A stretch of DNA of 64,000 nt from Microbispora siamensis. Lineage in GTDB: Bacteria > Actinomycetota > Actinomycetes > Streptosporangiales > Streptosporangiaceae. The translations under genes and the position numbers were made by a program. The DNA lies in contig NZ_BOOF01000011.1 in NCBI RefSeq assembly GCF_016863095.1, positions 1 to 64,000 on the forward strand. Reading direction: 5' to 3'. Below are positions 18,415-26,733 of this stretch, piece after piece. The stretch's first letter is position 1. Every line of letters begins with the position of its first letter. The notes under the pieces were generated by a model, which saw nothing but the letters and a program-made list of their open reading frames with translations, did no database searches and was not told the origin of the DNA.

Positions 18415-19716
18415 CTACTTGATGCCTTCCACGTCCTTGAGGACCTGGGCCCACGCCTCGTCGGGCGACTGCTTGCCCTGCTCGACCCGGCCGATGCCGT
18501 TGCCGATGGCCGTGCGCACGTCGCCCTCGCGGGGGCCGAGGTGCTGCGGCTTGAGGTTCTTCGCGGCGTCGGAGTAGATCTTGCCGACGGGGGCGTCGTT
18601 GAAGAAGTCCTTCGTGAAGTTCTGGATGTCCGGCTGGTCGTACAGCGAGGGGATCGACGGGAAGTTGCCGATCGCCTTGAACACCGCGGCCTGGTTCTGC
18701 GCCGAGGTCAGGAAGTCGATCAGCTCGGCGGCCTCCTTCGGGTGCTTGCTCTGCTTGGGCACCGTGAGGTGCGAGCCGCCGGAGTTGCCCGCGCCGCCGG
18801 GGACGGTGGCGATGTCCCACTTGCCGGCCGCGTTCTTGGCCTGGTCCTGGATGTAGGCGGTCATCCACGCGGGGCAGATCACGGTCGCGAACGAGCCCTT
18901 GGCGAAGCCGGTGTTCCACTCGGGCGTGAACGCGCCGATCTTGGCGGACAGGCCGGCGTCGATCATCTGGACCGACAGGTCCCACGCCTTCTTCACGTCG
19001 GGGTTGGTGGCGACGACGATGTTGTCCTGCGCGTCGTACACGCCCACCGGGGCCTGGGCGATGATGGCCCGGAAGATCTCGCCGGGGCTGTCGAAGAACT
19101 TGGCGTCCTTGGGCGCCTTGGCGGCGAACTTCCTGCCGGTCTCGATGTACTGCTCCCAGGTGGGCCACAGGGCCGACACCTCGTCGCGCTTGCTCGGCAG
19201 GCCGGCCTTCTCGAACAGGTCGGTGCGGTAGCACATGGCCAGGCCGCCGACGTCGGTGCCGAGACCGATGAGGGCGCCGCTCGGAGCGAGGCCCTGCTGC
19301 CACTTCCAGTCGAGGTACTCGCCCTGGCGCTTGTCGAGGCCGTACTGCTTCAGGTCGTAGAACTTGTCGGGCTGCGAGGTGAACTGGCTGATGTAGCCCA
19401 CCTCGATCGCCTCGACGTCCGCGGCGCCTGCCCCGGTGGCGAGGTGCGCGGCGAGGTTGGTGTGGTGGTCGGCGTACGCCGCCTGGCGCTCCTCGATCTC
19501 GACGTTGGGGTGCGTCTTCTTGAACTCCTCGTAGAGCGGCTTGAAGCCGAAGTCGCCGAAGAGCCCGACGCTGAGCTTGATCTTCTCCGTGGACTGGCCG
19601 CCGCCGGTCTTGGTGTCGGATCCGCCCCCGCCGCACGCCGTGAGGGTGAGCAGGGAGGCGGCGAGCATGGGGGCGACGAACCGGACGATCCGGCGGCCCG
19701 CGTGGGGAGTGCCCAT
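18415..19716 (-). CDS. Sugar-binding lipoprotein of the ABC transporter (CebE-like)
   Basis: Extracellular solute-binding lipoprotein, family 1, 433 residues. A signal peptide with positive residues and lipobox LLTLTAC ends at Cys28, the lipid-anchored cysteine, followed by a Gly/Ser tether. The mature domain has the usual two-lobe pattern (LSVGLFGDFGF, EEFKKTHPNVEIEE, GSFATVICPAWM). ATG 19716 is fixed by AAGGAGG about seven bases upstream; the longer in-frame start at 19773 would overlap the operator. First gene of the operon, under the palindromic LacI-type operators. It captures the beta-glucan oligosaccharide for the two permeases. Confidence 0.92.
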   Translation of the reverse strand: MGTPHAGRRIVRFVAPMLAASLLTLTACGGGGSDTKTGGGQSTEKIKLSVGLFGDFGFKPLYEEFKKTHPNVEIEERQAAYADHHTNLAAHLATGAGAADVEAIEVGYISQFTSQPDKFYDLKQYGLDKRQGEYLDWKWQQGLAPSGALIGLGTDVGGLAMCYRTDLFEKAGLPSKRDEVSALWPTWEQYIETGRKFAAKAPKDAKFFDSPGEIFRAIIAQAPVGVYDAQDNIVVATNPDVKKAWDLSVQMIDAGLSAKIGAFTPEWNTGFAKGSFATVICPAWMTAYIQDQAKNAAGKWDIATVPGGAGNSGGSHLTVPKQSKHPKEAAELIDFLTSAQNQAAVFKAIGNFPSIPSLYDQPDIQNFTKDFFNDAPVGKIYSDAAKNLKPQHLGPREGDVRTAIGNGIGRVEQGKQSPDEAWAQVLKDVEGIK

Positions 19717-19755
19717 GAACCCTCCTTGGGTTCCGCATATGAAATCGATCTTGAA

Positions 19756-19767
19756 GAGAGCGCTCTC
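19756..19767. promoter_or_regulatory. LacI (CebR-like) operator before the ABC transporter operon
   Basis: GAGAGCGCTCTC, a perfect 12-bp palindrome, 40 bases upstream of the binding-protein start. The core GAGCGC is the same as in the TGGGAGCGCTCCCA box known for CebR/CelR. It is probably bound by the LacI protein of this operon. Confidence 0.8.
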
Positions 19768-19851
19768 GCACAAGAGTGGGAGTCGGTAGTGAGGCCGTCA
19801 AGTGGCTGATCAGTAACGATTCCCGTTATCTCGGAATGCCGTCACCGCTGG

Positions 19852-19865
19852 TGAGAGCGCTCCCA
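19852..19865. promoter_or_regulatory. Second LacI (CebR-like) operator
   Basis: TGAGAGCGCTCCCA matches the known CebR/CelR box TGGGAGCGCTCCCA at 13 of 14 positions. It lies 96 bp from the first operator and 70 bp from the 3' end of the AraC gene, so it belongs to the transporter promoter. Two sites could allow looping. Confidence 0.8.
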
Positions 19866-19935
19866 CGGCTATCGGCGCAGCGTGGGAGTGCCGTCCCGCA
19901 CGTTCGCGTAGCCGGGCGGTCGTCGTGACCGTGCT

Positions 19936-20883
19936 TCAGCCGGCCGAGGGGTTCAGGCCCTCCCGATACCGCTGCGGGCTCACGCCGCGCTCCCGCTTGA
20001 AGGCCGAACTCAGCGCGAACGCGGTGCCGTAGCCGACTCGCCGGGCCACGGTCTCCAGCGTCGCGTCCGTCTCGCGCAGCAGGTCGGCCGCCTGCGCCAG
20101 CCGGAGCCCGGTCAGGTAGGCCATCGGCGGCTCGCCGACCAGTTTCGCGAACCGCTGTGCCAGTGCGGCGCGGGAGACCCCCGCCCGGCCCGCCAGCTCG
20201 GCGACCGTCCACGGGTGGGCCGGGTCGGCGTGCAGCATCCGCAGCGCCGGCCCCACCACCGGGTCGCCGTGCGCCCGATACCAGCCCGGAGCCTGCGCGT
20301 CCGGGCGGGAGAACCACGTCCGCAGCACGGCGATCAGCAGCAGGTCCAGCAGGCGGTCGAGCACCACCTCCTGGCCCGGTTCGTCCTTGACGATCTCCCG
20401 GCCGAGCAGCGTGACGAGGGAGCCGTCCCAGGAGTCGCCGCGCAGCACCAGCAGCGTGGGCAGCGCCGCCAGCAGCCGCTGGGTGACCGCGCCGCGCATC
20501 TGGTAGGTGCCGATGAGCATCACGGCCGAGCCGTCCGGGTCGTTGCCCCAGTTGCGTGTGCCCAGGTCCATCTCCGCCGACAGGCCGCGGCCGTCCGGCG
20601 TGGTGCAGACCTGCCCGGGGTGGATCACGACCTGCGGGGCGGTCGCCGGGTCGTCGGCGACCGTGTAGTGAGCGGGGCCGCGTACGACCGCCACGTCCCC
20701 GGGCCCCACCCGTACGGCCCGGTCCTCGTCCGGGGTGATCCACGCCTCGTCGCGCACCATCGCGACCAGGCACAGCGGCGCCTCGTCCTGGATCCGCACC
20801 GACCAGGGCGGGCTCAGCGTCGCCCGCAGCAGGAAGGCCCCCCGCGCCCTGGGCCCGTCGAGGAGGTCGGCCAGCGCGTCCAT
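19936..20883 (-). CDS. AraC-family regulator with cupin-type sensor domain
   Basis: Transcription regulator of 315 residues. The N-terminal 190 residues form a cupin-like domain (AraC-binding/cupin_6 type; GPGDVAVVRGPAHYTVAD). The C-terminal 100 residues carry the double AraC helix-turn-helix (WTVAELAGRAGVSRAALAQRF and TVARRVGYGTAFALSSAFKR, ending in GVSPQRYRE). ATG 20883 is the first start before the recognisable domain. It is divergent from a DUF1772 gene with 141 bp between them, the usual layout for this subfamily, so that gene is the likely target. Confidence 0.88.
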   Translation of the reverse strand: MDALADLLDGPRARGAFLLRATLSPPWSVRIQDEAPLCLVAMVRDEAWITPDEDRAVRVGPGDVAVVRGPAHYTVADDPATAPQVVIHPGQVCTTPDGRGLSAEMDLGTRNWGNDPDGSAVMLIGTYQMRGAVTQRLLAALPTLLVLRGDSWDGSLVTLLGREIVKDEPGQEVVLDRLLDLLLIAVLRTWFSRPDAQAPGWYRAHGDPVVGPALRMLHADPAHPWTVAELAGRAGVSRAALAQRFAKLVGEPPMAYLTGLRLAQAADLLRETDATLETVARRVGYGTAFALSSAFKRERGVSPQRYREGLNPSAG

Positions 20884-20965
20884 GCCCGGAATCGTAGACG
20901 GCCGGATATGCGGTCGAGCGTCTCGGCGATGTCGCCCGGAGCCCTCCGCCGGTTGACTGGTCGCC

Positions 20966-21028
20966 ATGATGACGACAGCGCAGATCCTGGTCACCATCGG
21001 CGCCCGCGCCGCGGCGAGGGCGTCATGA
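20966..21028 (+). CDS. Possible 20-codon leader peptide before the DUF1772 gene
   Basis: A short frame starting ATGATG at 20966 encodes 20 residues and ends with a TGA that overlaps the DUF1772 ATG (ATGA at 21025-21028). The overlap would couple its translation to the next gene. It has no good ribosome site and could be a chance frame or the worn remnant of another gene. Confidence 0.25.
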   Translation: MMTTAQILVTIGARAAARAS

Positions 21029-21531
21029 CGTACCTCCTGGCCGCCGTCGCGGCAGCCGTGTCCATGCTCATGACCGCCGGGATGGCGGGCACCTTCTTCG
21101 GGTTCTCGGTCGGGGTCATGCCGGGCCTCAACGCGGCGTCGGCCCCCTCGGCGATCGACGCGATGAACGCCGTCAACGCCAAGATCCAGAACCCGGTGTT
21201 CCTGGCGGCGTTCGTCCTCGCCCCGGTCGCCGCCGCCGGGGCGGGCGCCCTGCTGCTGGCCACCCCTCGCTCCGGCGCGGCCTGGCCGTTCTTCGCGGCG
21301 GCCGCGGTGTACGCCGTGGGCGTGATCCTGATCACGGCCGCGGTGAACGTGCCGATGAACGACGCCCTGGCCGCCGCGGCGGCCCACGGCGACCCGATCG
21401 AGGCCGCCGCCCGGATCTGGTCGGACTACTCGGGCCGATGGACCACCTGGAACACCTGGCGCGCCGTGGCCGGGGGAGTGAGCCTGCTGCTGATGGGCTA
21501 CGGCGTCCACCGCTGGGGCCGGGGCTCCTGA
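21025..21531 (+). CDS. DUF1772-family small membrane protein
   Basis: Four-helix membrane protein of 168 residues of the DUF1772 (anthrone-oxygenase-like) group. The first helix is rich in Ala/Met (TYLLAAVAAAVSMLMTAG), and the conserved region VNVPMNDALAA before the last helices and the WRAVAGG start of helix four are typical. Its biochemical role is unknown in most members. ATG 21025 follows GGCGAGG. It is divergent from the AraC-cupin regulator and is probably induced by it. Confidence 0.82.
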   Translation: MTYLLAAVAAAVSMLMTAGMAGTFFGFSVGVMPGLNAASAPSAIDAMNAVNAKIQNPVFLAAFVLAPVAAAGAGALLLATPRSGAAWPFFAAAAVYAVGVILITAAVNVPMNDALAAAAAHGDPIEAAARIWSDYSGRWTTWNTWRAVAGGVSLLLMGYGVHRWGRGS

Positions 21532-21559
21532 CCCGTCCAGGTCCGGACCGCGACGACTG

Positions 21560-21571
21560 GAGAGCGCTCTC
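21560..21571. promoter_or_regulatory. LacI operator before the GH16 gene (1)
   Basis: GAGAGCGCTCTC, identical to the 12-bp palindrome in front of the transporter operon. It sits 252 bases upstream of the GH16 start and just after the DUF1772 stop. Confidence 0.75.
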
Positions 21572-21602
21572 GCGGTGATGTTTCCACCATTGAGGTCTTC
21601 GA

Positions 21603-21614
21603 GAGAACGCTCTC
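21603..21614. promoter_or_regulatory. LacI operator before the GH16 gene (2)
   Basis: GAGAACGCTCTC differs from the other palindromes at one base. It lies 43 bp from operator 1 of this pair, so the centres are about four helical turns apart, on the same face of the DNA. The following 208 bases up to the GH16 ATG would be the promoter and a long leader. Confidence 0.7.
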
Positions 21615-21822
21615 TTGGATTGCACAGATCCTCTTGACGGGAGTGAGATTCAGAGGGGACAGTGTCGCTCAAGCGGTCCGCGGTCGCGGTGCGCGGGCCC
21701 TCACGACCCCCTCCGGACGCCGCCGTCCGGCCCTTCCAGACGTCCACCGTCTTCGCTCCGTGAGGCCACCCGCACTCCCCAATCCCCCCGCCGCGACGAC
21801 CGGACCGAGGAGAGAGGTACTC

Positions 21823-23211
21823 ATGCGTGTGCTCCACTCCCCATGGCGGCGCTCGGTGCTGGCGCTGCTCGCCGTGGCCGCCGCGGTCATGGCCCTCGCC
21901 GTACGGCCTGCCGACGCGTCGGTGCCCGGGACGCCGTCCGGCTGGTCGCTCGTCTGGTCGGACGACTTCGACGGCACGGCCGGTACGCTCCCGTCGTCCA
22001 CCAACTGGATCATCGACACCGGCCACTCGTACCCCGGAGGCCCGGGCAACTGGGGCACCGGCGAGATCCAGAACTACACGTCCAGCACCTCCAACCTGAG
22101 CCTGGACGGCAGTGGCAACCTGCGGATCACCCCGATCGGCAGCGGCCAGAACTGGACCTCCGCGCGGATCGAGACCCGCCGCGCCGACTTCAAGCCGGCC
22201 GACGGACGGATCCTGCGCATCGAGGGCCGCATCCAGATGCCGAACGTCACGGGCGACGCCGCCCTCGGCTACTGGCCGGCCTTCTGGGCGCTCGGCGCGC
22301 CCTACCGGGGCAACTACCAGAACTGGCCCTCGATCGGCGAGTTCGACTTCATGGAGAACGTGAACGGGCTCAACACGGTCTGGGCCACCCTGCACTGCGG
22401 CGTGAACCCCAACGGGCCGTGTAACGAGACCAACGGCCTGGGCAACAGCCGGGCCTGCCCCGGCTCGACCTGCCAGTCGGCCTTCCACACCTACCGGTTC
22501 GAGTGGGACCGCAGCGTCAACCCCAACCAGCTCCGGTGGTACGTGGACGGCCAGCAGTTCCACAGCATCAGCCAGAGCCAGCTCGACGCCACGACGTGGT
22601 CGAACATGACCTCCCACGCCGGATACTTCATCCTGCTCAACGTCGCCATCGGCGGCGGCTTCCCCAACGGTGTGGCCGGGTTCTCCACGCCCACCTCCGC
22701 GACCGTGTCCGGACGGCCGATGGTGGTCGACTACGTCGCCGTGTGGCAGAGCGGCGCGACCAGCAGCCCGCCGCCGAGCTCGCCCCCGCCGGGAGGCGTG
22801 GACGCCCGCTCCACCATCCAGGCGGAGAACTACCAGGCCCAGAGCGGCACGCAGGTGGAGACGACCCAGGACAGCGGTGGCGGCCAGAACGTCGGCTACA
22901 TCTCCAACGGCGACTGGCTGCGCTACGACGGCGTCAACTTCGGCTCGACGGCGGCGCGGCAGTTCAAGGCCAGGGTCGCCTCCGGCGCGGCGGCCGGCGT
23001 GAGCGGCCTCGTACAGGTCAGGCTCGACAGCCCGACGGCGACCCCGATCGGCGACTTCGCCGTCGGCAACACCGGCGGCTGGCAGAGCTGGACGACCATC
23101 CCGGCCAACATCACGCCGACGACCGGCACCCACACCGTCTACATCACCTTCAGCAGCGGGCAGCCGGCCGACTTCGTCAACCTCAACTGGTTCACGTTCG
23201 CCACGTCCTGA
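21823..23211 (+). CDS. Secreted GH16 beta-1,3-glucanase (laminarinase-like) with C-terminal CBM6
   Basis: Secreted enzyme of 462 residues. A Sec signal peptide (1 to about 32, cut near PADA-SV) precedes a GH16 domain (about 38-315) whose catalytic motif GEFDFMEN holds nucleophile E173, D175 and acid/base E178. A Ser/Pro linker (about 318-330) joins a CBM6 (about 332-462; AENYQAQSGTQVE, NGDWLRYDGVNF). GH16 enzymes with this motif cut beta-1,3 or mixed beta-1,3/1,4-glucans, and CBM6 often binds the same chains. ATG 21823 follows GAGGAGAGAGG. The two LacI operators upstream place it in the regulon of the adjacent transporter and GH1. Confidence 0.9.
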   Translation: MRVLHSPWRRSVLALLAVAAAVMALAVRPADASVPGTPSGWSLVWSDDFDGTAGTLPSSTNWIIDTGHSYPGGPGNWGTGEIQNYTSSTSNLSLDGSGNLRITPIGSGQNWTSARIETRRADFKPADGRILRIEGRIQMPNVTGDAALGYWPAFWALGAPYRGNYQNWPSIGEFDFMENVNGLNTVWATLHCGVNPNGPCNETNGLGNSRACPGSTCQSAFHTYRFEWDRSVNPNQLRWYVDGQQFHSISQSQLDATTWSNMTSHAGYFILLNVAIGGGFPNGVAGFSTPTSATVSGRPMVVDYVAVWQSGATSSPPPSSPPPGGVDARSTIQAENYQAQSGTQVETTQDSGGGQNVGYISNGDWLRYDGVNFGSTAARQFKARVASGAAAGVSGLVQVRLDSPTATPIGDFAVGNTGGWQSWTTIPANITPTTGTHTVYITFSSGQPADFVNLNWFTFATS

Positions 23212-23220
23212 CCGCCGCGC

Positions 23221-23254
23221 CATGGGCGGGGGCCGCTCGTGGTCCCCGCCCATG
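23221..23254 (+). terminator. Terminator hairpin after the GH16 gene
   Basis: CATGGGCGGGG (23221-23231) pairs perfectly with CCCCGCCCATG (23244-23254) across a 12-base loop. It begins ten bases after the GH16 stop and also lies 27 bases beyond the convergent gene's stop, so it may serve both strands. There is no T run, which is usual in such GC-rich genomes. Confidence 0.7.
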
Positions 23255-23280
23255 TCCCGCGGCCGAACGCCGGACGTACG

Positions 23281-23859
23281 TCACCCGGTGGGCGAGACGG
23301 TCTCCGGTGACGGCGACCCGCCGGGCGTGACGGGCGCGGACGGAGTCTGCGGAGTCTGCGGGGTCTGTGCCGGGGGTGCGCCGCCTCCGCCGTGCCCCGG
23401 CAGGGCGGGGCGGCTGGCGTCCGCGACGATGATCGCCCTCGGGCTGCCGCCGGTCGTGCCCACGATCCACACCTGGTCGCCCTGCTGGATCCCCTGCAGG
23501 CCCTTGTAGTCCGCGACGATCCTGGTCGACTCGTCGACCGTGTAGGTGCGGCCGTCCACCGTGAGGGCGCCGCTCCGCACCGAGTCCACCGAGCCCGTCT
23601 GGCTCGTGAAGGTCTGGTAGTCGCGGGCCGTACGCGGCTGCTGGGGCTGTCCGAGCTGGAGCAGGGCGAGCTCGGACATGCCGAACCGCTCAGGACCGGG
23701 CCGGAGCTGTCCCGCCTGGGCGTACCGCGGCTGGTCCTGGCCCGGTGCGCCCGCCACCGCGAGGCCGGCGCCGGTGGCGAGGGTGAGCGCCGCGGCGACT
23801 CCGAGGAGCAGCCGGGGCCGTTTGCCGTGAGGCTTCGGCGGCTTGCTGGACATGGTCAT
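23281..23859 (-). CDS. Secreted or membrane-anchored protein, DUF5666-like domain
   Basis: Protein of 192 residues of unknown role. A Lys/Arg-rich N-terminus and one hydrophobic segment (about 14-36) form a signal peptide or anchor. A small beta-rich domain follows (about 90-150; VRSGALTVDGRTYTVDESTRI, QGDQVWIVG) that resembles DUF5666-type OB folds. The tail is Pro/Gln/Thr-rich with PQTPQTPQTP repeats, suggesting passage through the cell wall. ATG 23859 follows GGAGGGAG nine bases upstream. No partner genes are evident. Confidence 0.7.
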   Translation of the reverse strand: MTMSSKPPKPHGKRPRLLLGVAAALTLATGAGLAVAGAPGQDQPRYAQAGQLRPGPERFGMSELALLQLGQPQQPRTARDYQTFTSQTGSVDSVRSGALTVDGRTYTVDESTRIVADYKGLQGIQQGDQVWIVGTTGGSPRAIIVADASRPALPGHGGGGAPPAQTPQTPQTPSAPVTPGGSPSPETVSPTG

Positions 23860-23893
23860 CGGTGTGCTCCCTCCACTCGGCGCTGGGGCACGA

Positions 23894-23923
23894 CATGACA
23901 CGGCATGACACGGCATGACACTG
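23894..23923. repeat. Three 10-bp repeats upstream of the secreted-protein gene
   Basis: CATGACACGG occurs three times in a row (last copy CATGACACTG), starting 35 bases upstream of the minus-strand start at 23859. The 10-bp period equals about one helical turn, so it could position repeated protein contacts at the promoter, or be simple slippage. Confidence 0.5.
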
Positions 23924-24137
23924 TGCGGCCTGACGTGGCCGGCGCGGCTGGGATGTGCGCGAACGACGTGAGCGGACGTGACCGTGGCAGGTCATGGAAC
24001 GTCCGCGGGAACGACGCGCCGGGCGTACACGGCCGCGCATGGAGCGCGCGGCACCGCGAACCCGTCGTCGCGGAGGGCCCGCCAGTGGCACTCCTGGCCG
24101 GGCCGCCCGGTCGATCTGTCCGGGTCGATCCGTCCGG

Positions 24138-24731
24138 TCAGCCGCCGGCCCGCGCCGGTCGGCCCGCCTTCGGATCCCCTGGCCGCCCTACCCCATCGAG
24201 TACTGCGTTCACCGCCCGTTCGGTAAAGCCATCGTCCAGAGGCAATTGCCGGAATACCACCCGCAGCCAGACCGCGCCGGCGAGCAGGTCCATGATCGTC
24301 ATCGGGTCGGCGGATTCCGCGATCTCGCCGCGCTCCCGGGCCCGTTCGAAGATCGGCCGCTCCCGGGCGAACCGGTCGGCGAAGAAGCCCCTGGCCGCCT
24401 CCGCGAGTTCAGGGCTGTTGGCGGCGGCCCCGAGCGCCGCGACGGCGATGTCCGCCGCCGGGGGAGTGGTGAGCAGCCGGGCCAGGCCGTCCAGCAGCGC
24501 GTGCAGGTCGCCCCGCAGGCTCCCGGTGTCGGGCACGTCGAAGTCGAGCGCCCGCGCCTCGACCAGCGCCGTGCCGAGCAGGGCGGCCTTCGACGGCCAC
24601 CACCGGTAGATCGTCGTCTTGTTGACCCCCGACCGTTCGGCCACGCCCTCGATGGTCAGGCCCTCGTAGCCCTTCTCCGCCAGCAGGCGCAGCGCGGCGT
24701 TCAGGATGTCGTCCTTCTTGCGTGGGGCCAT
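24138..24731 (-). CDS. TetR-family repressor of the divergent hydrolase gene
   Basis: TetR-type regulator, 197 residues, with helix-turn-helix in residues 8-55 (DDILNAALRLLAEKGYEGLTIEGVAERSGVNKTTIYRWW, read in two halves) and a TetR_C-like helical ligand domain. It is divergent from an alpha/beta hydrolase gene with 81 bp between the two starts, where two related palindromes lie. It very likely represses both genes and is released by a substrate of the hydrolase or a related compound. Confidence 0.9.
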   Translation of the reverse strand: MAPRKKDDILNAALRLLAEKGYEGLTIEGVAERSGVNKTTIYRWWPSKAALLGTALVEARALDFDVPDTGSLRGDLHALLDGLARLLTTPPAADIAVAALGAAANSPELAEAARGFFADRFARERPIFERARERGEIAESADPMTIMDLLAGAVWLRVVFRQLPLDDGFTERAVNAVLDGVGRPGDPKAGRPARAGG

Positions 24732-24746
24732 GGCGGGAGCCTACTG

Positions 24747-24764
24747 CAACGCACCGTTGTGTTT
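24747..24764. promoter_or_regulatory. Half-conserved TetR operator, repressor-proximal
   Basis: CAACGCACCGTTGTGTTT matches the perfect palindrome 30 bp away at 15 of 18 positions. It starts 15 bases upstream of the TetR start. Confidence 0.7.
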
Positions 24765-24776
24765 TAATGGCGTACA

Positions 24777-24794
24777 CAACGCAACGTTGCGTTG
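24777..24794. promoter_or_regulatory. TetR operator, perfect 18-bp palindrome
   Basis: CAACGCAACGTTGCGTTG is fully self-complementary over 18 bp, and lies 18 bases upstream of the hydrolase start, covering the region just before its AGGAGG ribosome site. Binding there would block transcription. Confidence 0.85.
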
Positions 24795-24812
24795 CTTTCG
24801 AGGAGGTGGATC

Positions 24813-25520
24813 ATGAGCATGCCGGTGGTCTTCGTCCACGGCACCCGCGTGAGCGGCACGATGTGGTCCCCGGTCCGTGCGCTGCTGCGGGCCCCGTCCG
24901 CCGCGCCCGACCTGCCCGGCCACGGCCGCCGCCGGGGCCTGCCGTACGGCACGGAGGCGGCGTGCGACGTCGTCGCGGAGGCGATCGCGGACCTGGGCGG
25001 ACGGGCGCTCGTCGTGGGGCTGTCCCTCGGTGGTTACGTGGGCATCGCCGCCGCGGCGCGGCATCCGGACCTCGTCGCGGGCCTGGTCGCGATGGGCTGC
25101 ACGACGCGGCCCGACCGGCCCAGGGCGCACGCCTACCGGCTCGCCGGGCGCCTGGCCGCCCGCAATCCCGCGCTGGCCGACCGGGTGAGCCGCTTCGCGT
25201 TGCGCCGGACGCTGCCCGGGGCCGCCGGGGACGCCATGATCGAAGGCGGGCTGAGCAGCGAGGTCGTGGCGTCCGTCGTCGAGGCGGTCACGGCGGAGGA
25301 CCCGCTCGCCTCGCTGGCGGCCTACCCCGGACGGGTCTGGCTGCTCAACGGCGCCCGCGATCCCTTCCGGGCCGACGAACAGGCGTTCCTGCGGGCCTGC
25401 GCCGACGGCAGCCTCACGCACCTGCCGGGCCGTGGCCATCTGACCGTGCTCGCCGATCCCGCGTGGCTGGCCCGTTTCATCGACGCCGCGGCCCGGGACC
25501 TGTCCGCCTGCGCGGCCTGA
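24813..25520 (+). CDS. Alpha/beta-fold hydrolase
   Basis: Cytoplasmic alpha/beta hydrolase of 235 residues. It shows the oxyanion HGT turn (VVFVHGTRVSG), the DLPGHG loop, the nucleophile Ser in VVGLSLGGYVG, an Asp in NGARDPFR and the catalytic His in GRGHLTVL. The substrate is unknown. ATG 24813 is set by AGGAGGTGG at ideal spacing; the upstream in-frame start at 24792 lies inside the operator. Controlled by the divergent TetR repressor. Confidence 0.88.
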   Translation: MSMPVVFVHGTRVSGTMWSPVRALLRAPSAAPDLPGHGRRRGLPYGTEAACDVVAEAIADLGGRALVVGLSLGGYVGIAAAARHPDLVAGLVAMGCTTRPDRPRAHAYRLAGRLAARNPALADRVSRFALRRTLPGAAGDAMIEGGLSSEVVASVVEAVTAEDPLASLAAYPGRVWLLNGARDPFRADEQAFLRACADGSLTHLPGRGHLTVLADPAWLARFIDAAARDLSACAA

Positions 25521-26141
25521 TCAGCCCCGCGCCGTACGCCCGGCCCCGCTGAGCGCGGCGACGAGGGCGAGCGCCAGGTAGACCAGCCCCGAGGCGTACC
25601 TGAGCGTGCTCGCGCGCAGGCGGCGGCCGAGCGACCCGGCGGTGAGCGCGTACACGAGGTCCGAGGCCAGCCCGATCACGGCGAGGACCAGCCCTAGAAG
25701 GAGGACCTGCCCCGGCACGTCGCCGAAGGGATCCACGAACTGCGGCAGGAACGCCAGGAAGAACAGCACGGTCTTGGGGTTCAGCACGTTGACCACGACG
25801 CCTTCGAGGAAGACCCGGCGTAATGGCTGCGGCCTCGGCTCGTCGTCGTCCGAACCCCGGCGGGTCAGGGCGCGGACGCCGAGATAGGCAAGGTAGGCGA
25901 CGCCGGCCCACTTCACTGCCGCGAACAGCGCCGCGGACCGCGCGAGCAGATAGGAGAGGCCGGCCGCCGCTGCGGCGATGTGGAGCAGCGTGCCCGTCTC
26001 CACACCGAGAGCCGAGGCGACCCCGGCACGGCGGCCCTGGGTCACACCCCGGGCGGCGATGTAGAGATGGTTGGGGCCGGGCACGGCCACCACCGCCGCC
26101 GAGGCGGCCGCGTACACCAGGAACGTCGAGGCGTCGATCAC
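25521..26141 (-). CDS. LysE/RhtB-family amino-acid or metabolite exporter
   Basis: Membrane exporter of 206 residues with about six helices. It shows the family signature near the N-terminus (VPGPNHLYIAARGVTQGRRAG, read around residues 19-40) and the conserved NVLNPKTVLFFLAFLPQF near residue 118-135. The substrate is likely a small amino acid or related metabolite. Its stop abuts the stop of the convergent hydrolase gene. Confidence 0.9.
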   Translation of the reverse strand: MIDASTFLVYAAASAAVVAVPGPNHLYIAARGVTQGRRAGVASALGVETGTLLHIAAAAAGLSYLLARSAALFAAVKWAGVAYLAYLGVRALTRRGSDDDEPRPQPLRRVFLEGVVVNVLNPKTVLFFLAFLPQFVDPFGDVPGQVLLLGLVLAVIGLASDLVYALTAGSLGRRLRASTLRYASGLVYLALALVAALSGAGRTARG

Positions 26142-26215
26142 GCTTGCCGAGGCTAGAGGCGTCCCGGCCCGGACACCCGGGCCAATCGGCGCCGGTGTCC
26201 GTGGACCAATGCGGC

Positions 26216-26605
26216 TCAGAGCGTCCCGGGGCCCTCGGCGAGGTCCCGCACGATCTGGATCAGCTCGGCCGGGTCGAACGGCTTGGTGAGATAGGCGTCG
26301 ACACCGATGTCGTAACCCCGCCTGCGGTCGTCCTCCTGGGCCCGGGCGGTGATGAGCATGACCTTGATGTGCCGGGTGCTCGGGTCCTTCCGCAACCGGG
26401 TGGCCGTCTCCCAGCCGTCCAGGCGCGGCATCATCACGTCGAGCGTGATCACATCGGGATCCACGTCATGGACGCGGTCCAAGCAGTCCTGCCCGTCGTA
26501 CGCGGTCTCGACCTCGAACCCCTCCAGGGTCAGGTTGACCGCTATGAGCTGCCGGATGACCTCGTCGTCATCCACGACCAGCACGCGTCCCAGAAGCTCG
26601 CCCAC
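26216..26605 (-). CDS. Stand-alone response-regulator receiver protein
   Basis: Single receiver domain of 129 residues with no output domain. It shows the acidic pair in VLVVDDDEV, the phospho-acceptor Asp in VITLDVMMPRLDGWE and K in YLTKPFDP. GTG 26605 is chosen because the domain starts at once; no clear ribosome site precedes it. Similar single-domain regulators next to a tRNA-Arg are a conserved actinomycete arrangement as I recall it. No kinase is nearby, so it receives phosphate from elsewhere. Confidence 0.85.
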   Translation of the reverse strand: MGELLGRVLVVDDDEVIRQLIAVNLTLEGFEVETAYDGQDCLDRVHDVDPDVITLDVMMPRLDGWETATRLRKDPSTRHIKVMLITARAQEDDRRRGYDIGVDAYLTKPFDPAELIQIVRDLAEGPGTL

Positions 26606-26733
26606 GGCGGCAAAGCTAGCCAATGAGACGGGGTGGGCGCGCGGTTTTCGCTGATCCACATGCCCGCGCCCGCCGGCGGCCGTAATGATGTCACGAGCGC
26701 CCTTCAAGTGCTGGTAGCCTTATCAGCGGTTGA

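Noticed and set aside
20884-23253. Extension of the AraC frame to a 1105-residue protein
   Set aside because: The extra sequence is antisense to the DUF1772 and GH16 genes; the AraC protein is full-length from 20883.
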